Assembly: GCA_030916665.1 (NCBI GenBank)
Contig: JAUPWC010000409.1
Location: 1-13,555, forward strand
Reading direction: 5' to 3'
DNA: 13,555 nt
From: Verrucomicrobiota bacterium
GTDB taxonomy: Bacteria > Verrucomicrobiota > Verrucomicrobiia > Opitutales > Opitutaceae
Below are positions 1 to 6,738 of this stretch, in pieces. Numbering within the stretch: position 1 is the stretch's first letter; each line of letters opens with the position of its first letter. The notes under the pieces are model-generated. The model made no database searches. It saw nothing but the letters and a program-made list of their open reading frames with translations, and was not told where the DNA came from. A program made the position numbers and the translations under genes.

Positions 1-1283
1 AGCGCGGCGGTAATCACGTCGCGGCTCGTGCCTTCAAGGTGCGGCATGCGGTTGAAGCCGTCGAGCCCGGTTTCAAGGCCGCGCAGCGCCTTCTGCAGCG
101 ATTCCTGGAAGGTGCGGCCGATGGCCATCACCTCGCCCACGGATTTCATCTGCGTGGTCAGCTTGGCGTTGGCTGCCGGGAATTTCTCGAAGGTGAAGCG
201 CGGCACCTTCGTCACCACGTAGTCGATGGCCGGCTCGAACGAGGCCGGCGTGCGGCCCCCGGTGATGTCGTTCTTGAGCTCATCGAGCGTGTAGCCCACG
301 GCGAGCTTGGCGGCGATCTTGGCGATGGGGAAACCGGTGGCCTTCGACGCGAGCGCCGACGAGCGCGACACGCGCGGGTTCATCTCGATGACGACCTGGC
401 GGCCGGTCTGCGGGTCGATGGAGAACTGGATGTTGGAGCCGCCGGTCTCGACGCCGATCTCGCGGATGACGGCGAAGGAGGCGTCGCGCATCACCTGGTA
501 TTCTTTGTCGGTGAGCGTCATCGCGGGCGCCACAGTGATCGAGTCGCCGGTATGCACACCCATCGGGTCGAAGTTCTCGATGGAACAGATCACGACGCAC
601 TGGTCCTTGTGGTCGCGCATGACCTCCATCTCGTATTCCTTCCAGCCGAGCAGGCACTCCTCGACGAGCACCTCGTGGACGGGCGAGACCTCGAGGCCGT
701 TGGTGACGATCTGGTCGAATTCCTCGCGGTTGTAGGCGATGCCGCCGCCGGAACCGCCGAGCGTGAAACTGGGGCGGATGATGAGCGGCATCGTGCCGAT
801 GTGGTCGGCGGCGTCGCGGGCCTCGTTGAGCGTGTGGACGGTGCGCGACTTGGCCACGTCGAGGCCGATGCGCAGCATGCACTGCTTGAAGAGCTCGCGG
901 TCCTCGCCCTTCTGGATCGCCTCGGGCTTGGCGCCGATCATCTCGACCTTGTAGCGGTCGAGAACGCCGGACTTGTGCAGCTCCATCGAGAGGTTCAGCG
1001 CGGTCTGGCCGCCCAGCGTGGGCAGCAGCGCCGAGGGTCGCTCCTTGGCGATGATTTTCTCCAGAATATCAACGGTCAGCGGTTCGATGTAGGTGACGTC
1101 GGCGAACTCCGGATCGGTCATGATCGTGGCCGGATTGGAGTTCACGAGAATGACGCGGTAACCCTCCTCCTTGAGCGCCTTGCAGGCTTGGGTGCCGGAA
1201 TAGTCGAATTCGCAGGCCTGGCCGATGACAATGGGGCCGGCGCCGATGATCAGGATGGACTCGAGGTCTGTGCGTTTGGGCAT
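1..1283 (-). CDS. carB: Carbamoyl-phosphate synthase large subunit, N-terminal part (cut by window edge)
   Basis: This is the large subunit of carbamoyl-phosphate synthase. It makes carbamoyl phosphate from bicarbonate, ATP and glutamine-derived ammonia for arginine and pyrimidine synthesis in the cytosol. The 427 visible codons translate, from an ATG whose complement is at 1281-1283, to a protein starting [20 protein letters not shown]. It continues with the family blocks [99 protein letters not shown] and [20 protein letters not shown]. These cover the first ATP-grasp (carboxyphosphate) half and the start of the oligomerisation region; the family is about 1,070 residues long. No frameshift is seen. 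The C-terminal half lies beyond position 1, and no carA is in the window. The gene lies 93 bases downstream of the response regulator on the same strand. No clear promoter or Shine-Dalgarno is seen before the ATG. Identification is essentially certain. Confidence 0.98.
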   Translation of the reverse strand, partial: MPKRTDLESILIIGAGPIVIGQACEFDYSGTQACKALKEEGYRVILVNSNPATIMTDPEFADVTYIEPLTVDILEKIIAKERPSALLPTLGGQTALNLSMELHKSGVLDRYKVEMIGAKPEAIQKGEDRELFKQCMLRIGLDVAKSRTVHTLNEARDAADHIGTMPLIIRPSFTLGGSGGGIAYNREEFDQIVTNGLEVSPVHEVLVEECLLGWKEYEMEVMRDHKDQCVVICSIENFDPMGVHTGDSITVAPAMTLTDKEYQVMRDASFAVIREIGVETGGSNIQFSIDPQTGRQVVIEMNPRVSRSSALASKATGFPIAKIAAKLAVGYTLDELKNDITGGRTPASFEPAIDYVVTKVPRFTFEKFPAANAKLTTQMKSVGEVMAIGRTFQESLQKALRGLETGLDGFNRMPHLEGTSRDVITAA

Positions 1284-1302
1284 GGGCGTGAGCGCCCGCG
1301 AG

Positions 1303-1331
1303 GCTTGCCACCCCCCTAGGGCGGGGCAAGC
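1303..1331. repeat. Imperfect hairpin between the regulator and carB
   Basis: The 7-base arms GCTTGCC (1303-1309) and GGCAAGC (1325-1331) are exact inverse complements. The C-rich and G-rich interior could extend the stem with a bulge. The hairpin lies after the regulator stop and 20 bases before the carB start, read on the minus strand. No T-run follows on either strand, so it is not a classical intrinsic terminator. It could be an mRNA hairpin affecting carB translation or a weak factor-dependent terminator. Its arms begin and end like those of the hairpin on the other side of the regulator gene (2651-2679), and both are 29 nt long. Confidence 0.45.
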
Positions 1332-1376
1332 GGTAAAGCATCGGTGACGCGGACAACGCCGCGTTTCGCAACCCGC

Positions 1377-2633
1377 TCAGTTCAACTGACCTGGATCGAC
1401 TCCGAGGATTTTGGCCGCCTTGGCCTTGTCACCTTGGCAGGCGTTGAGCACCCGCGTGATGTAGAGTTTTTCCTGGCCGGCGAGATAATCGGCCAGCTTG
1501 GGCCAGTCCTTCAGTTCATGCAGCCGGAGCGGCAGCTGGGCCGAGGTCACCACCCGGGCCTCGGTGGTGGTGAGGATCTGGGAAATGACCTGAGTGAACT
1601 CGTCCAGATTGCCCGGCCAGCGGCAGGCCCGGAGGGTGCCCAGCGCGTCGGCGGAAAACTCCACAAGCTTGGGATCAATCTGGGGGTTGGAAACCTTTGC
1701 GGCGATGCTCTTGAGGAGGAGCGGGATGTCCTCCGTGCGCTCCCGCATGGGCGGCATCTCTACCGGCAGGGCGGCAATGCGGTAGAACAGTTCCTCGTTG
1801 AACGCGCCCGCTTCCGAAAGTTTCTCCAAGTCCTCCTCGGTCGCGCAGATCAGGCGGAAGTTGTGCGCATTGTTGCGGATGACGGAAATAAGCTCGGACT
1901 GGGCCTCCTTGGGCAGGCTCTGGAGATGCGTCAGGAACAGCGTGCTGCCCTTGGCCTGCTGCACCCAGGTGCCGCCGGAGCCGTTCTCACCCAACAGCCC
2001 GGTCCGCAGGCTTTCCATGCTGCTCAAACGGCAGTCGATCCGGACCATCGGTTTGTCGGCCGCGCCGCCGGACGCATGGAGCAGCTCGGCGGCGATCTCG
2101 TGACCGGTGCCGGCTTCGCCGGAAATCAGCACCGGGGTGTGGGCGGTCGCCAGCTTCTTCAGCTGGGCGATCAACCGCTTGATCTTGGGGCTTTGGCCGA
2201 CCAGCCGGGCTTCAAAATCGCCACTCTTGACCGACTCCACCGGGCCGTGGGTCTCGCGCTCGGTGACGGTGCGGCGGAATTCGAGGCTGCGCTTCAGCGC
2301 ATTCATCAGCTCGTCCACCTTGAAGGGCTTCTGCAGGTAGTCGAAAGCGCCGTGCTTCAGCGCTTGAATGGCGCTCTCGGTGCTGGCGTAGGCCGTCATG
2401 ATCACCACCACGGCGCCGGGATCATATTGCTTCAGCTGCTTCAGCAGGGTGATCCCGTCCATCGGCTTCATGTCGATGTCGCACAGGACCAGGTCAAATT
2501 TCTCCGCCTTATAGCGCACCAGCGCCTTTTCACCGTCCGTGGCGAAGGAGGTCTTGTGACCGCTCGGTTGGATCACAGCCTCCAGCATCTCGTGGATGGA
2601 GATGAGGTCGTCAACAATGAGGATGGAGGCCAT
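1377..2633 (-). CDS. NtrC-family-like response regulator with degenerate AAA+ domain
   Basis: The 418-residue protein has two clear parts. Residues 1-125 are a CheY-like receiver with the expected acidic pair D8/D9, phosphoacceptor D52 (in VLCDIDMKPMDG), T80, Y99 and K102 (in YLQKPFK), so phosphorylation by a histidine kinase is plausible. Residues 143-370 align with a sigma54-activator AAA+ domain (LVGQSPKI, PPMRERTEDIPLLL, WPGN), but key residues are missing. Walker A is GEAGTGHE, with His178 for the lysine. Walker B is TLFLTHL, with T235/H236 for Asp-Glu. GAFTGA is absent, the first arginine-finger position is N279, and the sensor II arginine is D344. The C-terminus (AKAAKILGVDPGQLN) looks like a Fis-type helix-turn-helix that stops before the recognition helix. 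It should therefore not hydrolyse ATP or activate sigma54 RNA polymerase. A phosphorylation-controlled binding or scaffold role is inferred. It lies 70 bases behind pilC on the same strand, which suggests a link to type IV pili. No Shine-Dalgarno is evident. Confidence 0.88.
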   Translation of the reverse strand: MASILIVDDLISIHEMLEAVIQPSGHKTSFATDGEKALVRYKAEKFDLVLCDIDMKPMDGITLLKQLKQYDPGAVVVIMTAYASTESAIQALKHGAFDYLQKPFKVDELMNALKRSLEFRRTVTERETHGPVESVKSGDFEARLVGQSPKIKRLIAQLKKLATAHTPVLISGEAGTGHEIAAELLHASGGAADKPMVRIDCRLSSMESLRTGLLGENGSGGTWVQQAKGSTLFLTHLQSLPKEAQSELISVIRNNAHNFRLICATEEDLEKLSEAGAFNEELFYRIAALPVEMPPMRERTEDIPLLLKSIAAKVSNPQIDPKLVEFSADALGTLRACRWPGNLDEFTQVISQILTTTEARVVTSAQLPLRLHELKDWPKLADYLAGQEKLYITRVLNACQGDKAKAAKILGVDPGQLN

Positions 2634-2650
2634 GAGAAAAGGAATGGTCA

Positions 2651-2679
2651 GCTTGCGTGCTCATTATCGGCACGCAAGC
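2651..2679. repeat. Perfect 10-bp inverted repeat between pilC and the regulator
   Basis: The arms GCTTGCGTGC (2651-2660) and GCACGCAAGC (2670-2679) are perfect inverse complements around a 9-base AT-richer loop (2661-2669). On the minus strand the hairpin starts 24 bases after the pilC stop and ends 17 bases before the regulator ATG. The bases after it are pyrimidine-rich but contain no true T-run, so an intrinsic terminator is not clear. It could be a partial terminator, an mRNA-stabilising hairpin that sets the pilC:regulator ratio, or a dyad bound by a protein. Confidence 0.6.
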
Positions 2680-2703
2680 GACTTTCCAAAAACGCCTCCC
2701 CGG

Positions 2704-3879
2704 TCACTGCATGCCGCCCGCGACCGCACCCAGCTGGAAGATCGGGAGGAACATCGCCATGACGATGCCGCCGACCACCACACCGAGAAACACGATGAGC
2801 ATGGGCTCGATGAGCGAGGTGAGAGCGGCCACCGTGGCGTCGCACTCGGTGTCGTAGAAATCGGCGATCTTGTTCATCATGCCGTCCACGTTGCCGGTGG
2901 TTTCACCGGCCTTGACCATGTGCTTCATCATCGGCGGAAAGAACTGGTTGGCCGCCATGATGTCGGAGACCTGTCCGCCTTGGCTGACGTGCTTGGCGAT
3001 CTCCACGCAGGCATCCTCAACCTGCACCTTGCCGCTGGCCGCCGAAACGATTTCCAGCGTGCGCAGAATGGGAACACCCGAGCGCATCAGGGTGGCGTAG
3101 GTGCGGCAAAAACGGGACAGCGCGATCTTATGCACGAGATTGCCGAAGATGGGAGCCCGGATGAGAAAGCGATGCCACTGGCGGCGACCGTTGGGTGTGG
3201 CGATGTATTTGCTGAAGAAGATCCACCCGATGTAGCCGAGAACACCCAGGTGAAGAATGCTGATCTTGGTGACAATGCCGGGGATGCTCATGTCCGGCTT
3301 CAGGAAATTGCTCAGATCGATGAGCAACTGGGTCGGCGTCGGCAGCTTGGCGCCGAAGTCGGCGAACATGGCGGCGAAGACGGGAATGACGAAGATGAGC
3401 AGCACGTTCACCAGCGCCACGGCCAGACCGATGACCGCGATCGGGTAGGTCATGGCGGACTTGACCTTCTTGGTGAGCTTGACGGTGGACTCGAAGTAGC
3501 TCGCCACCTTGCCGAGGATTTCGGCGAGGCCACCGGACGCTTCACCGGCCTCCACCATCGAGATGAACAGCGAGTTGAAGGAGTTCGGAAACTTTTTGAC
3601 CGCCCCTGAAAACGAGGTGCCGGTCGAGATGTCGTTGCGCACGTCGCGGATTACGATGCGGAAAACCTGGTCCTCGGTCTGGTCCTGCAAAGCTTCCAGA
3701 CAAGACACGAGCGGGAGGCCGGCCTGAAGGAGCGAGGCGAGCTGGCTGGTGAAGAGGGAAAGCTCGCCCAGATCCAGCTTGTAGGTCTTGGCCTTTTTCT
3801 CGAGGGCCTTCTGTTTGGCCATCGCCTGGGCCGCCCTGACATTCGATTGTTGTTTCCCGGAGGTTGCAGGTGTCGCCAT
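2704..3879 (-). CDS. pilC: Type IV pilus assembly / type II secretion inner-membrane platform protein (PilC/GspF family)
   Basis: The 391-residue protein is the polytopic inner-membrane platform that couples the cytoplasmic assembly ATPases to pilin insertion. Two T2SF repeats are visible. The first is at about residues 39-161 (ELSLFTSQLASLLQAGLPL, FISMVEAGEASGGL, AMTYPIAV) and the second at about 245-383 (RFCRTYATLMRSGVPIL, MVKAGETTGNVDGM, LIEPMLIVFLGVVVGGIVMA). Hydrophobic segments lie near 146-170, 204-222 and 358-383. I chose the ATG at 3877-3879 because it gives a family-length protein with a basic soluble N-terminus (MATPATSGKQQ). A longer in-frame start at 3990 would add a non-conserved Arg/Pro-rich stretch reaching almost to the tRNA. 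No Shine-Dalgarno is seen before the chosen start. The usual partners pilB and pilT are not in the window: upstream is a divergent tRNA, downstream the regulator. A GspF of a secretion system is the alternative; the overall pattern fits PilC better. Confidence 0.93.
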   Translation of the reverse strand: MATPATSGKQQSNVRAAQAMAKQKALEKKAKTYKLDLGELSLFTSQLASLLQAGLPLVSCLEALQDQTEDQVFRIVIRDVRNDISTGTSFSGAVKKFPNSFNSLFISMVEAGEASGGLAEILGKVASYFESTVKLTKKVKSAMTYPIAVIGLAVALVNVLLIFVIPVFAAMFADFGAKLPTPTQLLIDLSNFLKPDMSIPGIVTKISILHLGVLGYIGWIFFSKYIATPNGRRQWHRFLIRAPIFGNLVHKIALSRFCRTYATLMRSGVPILRTLEIVSAASGKVQVEDACVEIAKHVSQGGQVSDIMAANQFFPPMMKHMVKAGETTGNVDGMMNKIADFYDTECDATVAALTSLIEPMLIVFLGVVVGGIVMAMFLPIFQLGAVAGGMQ

Positions 3880-3997
3880 GGTGCCGGGAGGTAAGGGATT
3901 AATGCGGAGGCCGGCAATCCCTTTTCGCCTGCGGGGCAGCGCGACCGAACTAAAGCTTGAACGCCCGCCAAGCGGAGGCACGCTGGCCACCGTTTTC

Positions 3998-4071
<74 letters not shown>

Positions 4072-4080
4072 GTCTTCGCT

Positions 4081-4108
4081 AAAAAAGGAGAGGGCTGGGG
4101 TCCACCCC
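4081..4108 (-). terminator. Possible weak terminator after the tandem paralogs
   Basis: Read on the minus strand, a short GC hairpin (GGGG-TGGA-CCCC, 4097-4108) is followed 10 bases later by a run of six T (complement of 4081-4086). It lies 66-94 bases beyond the stop of the 4175-5452 gene, in the convergent gap to the tRNA. The stem is short and the T-run is offset, so this is a tentative call. The rest of 4072-4174 shows nothing recognisable. Confidence 0.25.
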
Positions 4109-4174
4109 CGCATGAACGACTCATTCGGCGCCTGTGGCCGTTACCAGAAGAAATATAGTTAACGAACGCTGGCC

Positions 4175-5452
4175 TCAGATCTCGCCGACGCGCACACGGG
4201 CGACGCCCTCAACGGGCTTGCCCTTGACCAGCGCGGGCTTGAAGAAGGCATCCGCCACGACGGAGCGGGCGGCGGTATCGTCGATTTTCAGGTTACAGCT
4301 CTCATCGGCGAAGAGGTCGAGCAGGGAGCCGTCCGGCGCGATCCGGGCGTAGTAGGTGCGGTTGAGCTGGTCGAGGGTGAGGTCCTTGAGGCGCTCGCGC
4401 GGCATGGTGCCGGGCACCACGAGCGCCGGAGCGGTGAGGCCCTTGTTGGCTCCGATGTGTTCGATCACGAAATACTGCTGCGCCTCGCTGCGGGAAAGTT
4501 CCACGCGCTTGGTGGACTTGTTCGTGGCGACCTCCTTGCCGCGGTTGAAGATGTGGACTTCGCAATCGAGATACTTGAAGCCCTGGGGCATGCCGCCCTG
4601 GCGCACGCGGACATAGCGGGGCTTGGGGCCGATCGGGTCGATCGACTCCGCGTGGATCAGCAGGCCTTCCGTGCCCGGTTTGGCGTCGCGCTCCTGAAAC
4701 TTGAAGAGGATCACCATGTGCGGGTCGTCCAGCTCCACGGGCGAGGAGACCTTGAAGGAAACTTCCATGGCGTCGTGATTGCCGGCGTCCAGTTCGAGGT
4801 TCATCTGGTGGACATAGGCGCCGGTGTCGTTCTGCTGGGTGAGCATGGAGTCGTTCGCGCCCGAGGCCTGGGTCGCGCCGGCGTTATACTCGGCCTGGGC
4901 AGCCTGTTGGGCGGCCTCCACCATGGGGCGGCTCATCGAACCCTCGGGTGTGCCAGCCAAGGCGTTGTTCGCGGCGCCGAGACTCATCTCGGCCGAGATC
5001 ATGCGGCCATAGGCGAGGTCGCGCACGGCAGCGGCGCCGCCGGCGGCACCGGAGGCGGCGATCATCTTGCGCACCGGATCGTTGGCCGGGGTGTAGGCCG
5101 GCCCCGCATACAGGCCGTCGAGTTTCACCGAGGTGTCCGCCAGTTTCAGGCTGTGGCTCACCTTGAGGTCCGTGCGGCGGTTGCGGGTGGGCACGAAAAA
5201 TTCCTTCTTGCCGATCTTGATCCGGAATTCGCTGCCTTCCACGTCCTCGACGCGGTAGAACTTCTTGTCGCGCTGCACCGACAGGTCGGTGCCCATGAAC
5301 AGCACGAAGGGCCGGTCCGGAGCGGGCTTCGCGTTCGCCGCCGGTTTCGGGTTCGGAGCCGGCTTCGTCTCCGCTCCGCTCACCGGGAGGCTAAACAGGC
5401 AGGGAGCAAGCAGGCTCAGGGCAATCAGACGGCGGGCGGGGTTCGTTTTCAT
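4175..5452 (-). CDS. Exported protein of unknown function with TonB-like C-terminal tail (paralog 1)
   Basis: I do not recognise the 425-residue protein as a named family. It begins with a signal sequence (hydrophobic residues about 9-25, probable cleavage near VSGA), then a short Pro/Ala/Lys linker (residues 27-47, KPAPNPKPAANAKPAP). A conserved block follows at 49-76 (FVLFMGTDLSVQRDKKFYRV), then an Ala/Gly-rich low-complexity stretch (about 127-205) and a long conserved region (about 215-335, including VRVRQGGMPQGFKYLDCEVH and IFNRGKEVAT). The tail, about 367-425, reads YYARIAPDGSLLDL...FFKPALVKGKPVEGVARVRV, the strand-helix-strand pattern and F-x-PA-x-x-x-GKPV motif typical of TonB C-terminal domains. 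It lies 15 bases downstream of its paralog, so the two are surely co-transcribed. Location should be periplasm or outer-membrane side. A role with the upstream TonB apparatus is inferred only. No Shine-Dalgarno is seen at the start. Confidence 0.85.
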   Translation of the reverse strand: MKTNPARRLIALSLLAPCLFSLPVSGAETKPAPNPKPAANAKPAPDRPFVLFMGTDLSVQRDKKFYRVEDVEGSEFRIKIGKKEFFVPTRNRRTDLKVSHSLKLADTSVKLDGLYAGPAYTPANDPVRKMIAASGAAGGAAAVRDLAYGRMISAEMSLGAANNALAGTPEGSMSRPMVEAAQQAAQAEYNAGATQASGANDSMLTQQNDTGAYVHQMNLELDAGNHDAMEVSFKVSSPVELDDPHMVILFKFQERDAKPGTEGLLIHAESIDPIGPKPRYVRVRQGGMPQGFKYLDCEVHIFNRGKEVATNKSTKRVELSRSEAQQYFVIEHIGANKGLTAPALVVPGTMPRERLKDLTLDQLNRTYYARIAPDGSLLDLFADESCNLKIDDTAARSVVADAFFKPALVKGKPVEGVARVRVGEI

Positions 5453-5467
5453 GGCTGGGAAATCGGG

Positions 5468-6676
5468 TCAAAGTGCCAGGTCGGCGAGCCGCACGCGCAC
5501 CACGCCGTTCATCGGCTTCCCTTGGGCGAGGGCGGGTTTGAAGATGGCTCCCTCAAATGCGACCACCAGCCCCTCGTCGCCGAGCGGCAGGCTGGCCCCT
5601 TCGTCGGCAAAGACGCCGAGCAGCAGGCCTTCCTTGGAAATCTTCGCATAGCACGGACGGCCGAGCTGCTCGGCGTTCAACGCCTGGCGCACGGTCGTGG
5701 GCAGGCTACCGGCCACCGGTTGTGGCGGGAGCGTGGCATCCTTGTTCGCAGCGAGGTGCTCGATCAACAGATACTGTCGCGCCTCTTCGGCGCTGAGTTC
5801 GACCCGTTTCGAGGACTCGCTGGTGGCGACCTCCTTGCCGCGGTTGTAGATATGCACCTCGTGCCGGAGATATTTGAAACCCACCGGCATGCCGCCCTCG
5901 CGGATCCGGACAAATTTCGGCTCGGGCCCGATCAGATCGAGGCCCTTGGCATGGATCAGCAGGCTCGTCTGTCCCGGTTTGCCGCCGCGGAGCGAAAACT
6001 CCACCAGCACCACCATGTAGGGATCGTCGAGCGGCACCGCGGAGGAGATCTTGCACGAGATGTCCACCAGATCGTAGTTGCCCTCGGCCAGTTCGAGCGC
6101 GAGGGCGTTGGCCATGGTCGGAGTGGAGCTGTAATCCGTCCCGGCGTGGTAGTTGGCGACATCCAGCTGCCCTTGCTGACGGGAGAGCTCGGTTTCGAGC
6201 TGGGCCTCGCGTTCCTTCCACGGCACCGGGGCGTTTTTCACCTGCTCGAGCGTGGTGGCGATTTCCTTCACGTTGAAATCAGCCAGCCCCTCGGCGGCGG
6301 CGGCTCCGGACGCCGCGCCGCTCCGCGCGTTGAACTTGTGGCGCGGGTCCGCCGCCGGCGTGTAGCCCGGTCCGCCCTGCAAGTCGTCGAGCTGCACCGA
6401 AACCGGCGCCAGCTTGAGTTCCCGATCCACCTTCAGGTTGTTGGCCTGCAGACGGGTCCGGATGAACCGGGGTTTGCCGCCGACCGTGATCACAAATTCG
6501 CTGCCGTCCACATCCTCGACCCGGTGAAACTTCTTGCCCTGCTGGACCGCGAGCTCCGTGCCCATGAACAGCACGTATTTTCCTCCGGACTGCCCGCCGG
6601 TCCCGGCGACGCCCAGCAGGGGCGCCAGCAGGAGGCCGGCGGCCAGGGGCAAACGGGCGGGACAGCGGAGGGACAT
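5468..6676 (-). CDS. Exported protein of unknown function with TonB-like C-terminal tail (paralog 2)
   Basis: This 402-residue paralog of the next gene has a signal sequence (about 8-25, LPLAAGLLLAPLLGVAG) and lacks the Pro/Lys linker. Shared blocks include KYVLFMGTELAVQQGKKFHR, RVEDVDGSEF, GPGYTPAADP, LLIHAKGLDLIGPEPKFVRI, REGGMPVGFKYL, EVHIYNRGKEVATSESSKRV and QYLLIEHLAANK. The middle (about 130-180) differs: here it is a charged, probably helical segment (LEQVKN, WKEREAQLETELSRQQG) instead of Ala/Gly-rich sequence. The tail (about 342-398) again shows CYAKISKEGLLLGVF and IFKPALAQGKPMNGVVRVRL, like a TonB C-terminal domain. It is the first gene of a two-gene unit behind a good promoter (6701-6729) and lies 62 bases after the TPR gene. 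The ATG is the only sensible start, giving a signal peptide and an 18-nt predicted leader. Function is unknown. Confidence 0.85.
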   Translation of the reverse strand: MSLRCPARLPLAAGLLLAPLLGVAGTGGQSGGKYVLFMGTELAVQQGKKFHRVEDVDGSEFVITVGGKPRFIRTRLQANNLKVDRELKLAPVSVQLDDLQGGPGYTPAADPRHKFNARSGAASGAAAAEGLADFNVKEIATTLEQVKNAPVPWKEREAQLETELSRQQGQLDVANYHAGTDYSSTPTMANALALELAEGNYDLVDISCKISSAVPLDDPYMVVLVEFSLRGGKPGQTSLLIHAKGLDLIGPEPKFVRIREGGMPVGFKYLRHEVHIYNRGKEVATSESSKRVELSAEEARQYLLIEHLAANKDATLPPQPVAGSLPTTVRQALNAEQLGRPCYAKISKEGLLLGVFADEGASLPLGDEGLVVAFEGAIFKPALAQGKPMNGVVRVRLADLAL

Positions 6677-6700
6677 GGAAAGCGGGGCCGGGGACCGACA

Positions 6701-6729
6701 ATTTTAATCGAGGCGCGCCCGGGAGTCAA
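6701..6729 (-). promoter_or_regulatory. Sigma70-type promoter for the tandem paralogs
   Basis: On the minus strand TTGACT (complement of 6724-6729; 5 of 6 to TTGACA) is followed by exactly 17 bases and then TAAAAT (complement of 6701-6706; 5 of 6 to TATAAT). It lies wholly in the 62-base gap between the TPR stop and the 6676 start codon. The -10 box stands out as an AT-rich island in GC-rich sequence. The predicted start, near 6694, gives a leader of about 18 bases. This lets the paralog pair be transcribed independently of the TonB operon upstream. Confidence 0.7.
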
Positions 6730-6738
6730 ACGGGGCGG

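Noticed and set aside
39..1319. 426-codon open frame on the plus strand opposite carB
   Set aside because: The complementary strand is unmistakable CarB; this frame is a codon-bias shadow.
2661..2669. CATTATC in the hairpin loop as a Fur-box half site (iron regulation)
   Set aside because: Only one half site is present, with no palindromic partner, and the surrounding dyad is GC-rich and unlike a Fur box.
3880..3997. Promoters for pilC and the tRNA in the divergent gap, including a sigma54 -24/-12 site
   Set aside because: I found no GG-N10-GC in suitable context. TTGAAC at 3957 has no matching -10 box. Nothing was strong enough to list.
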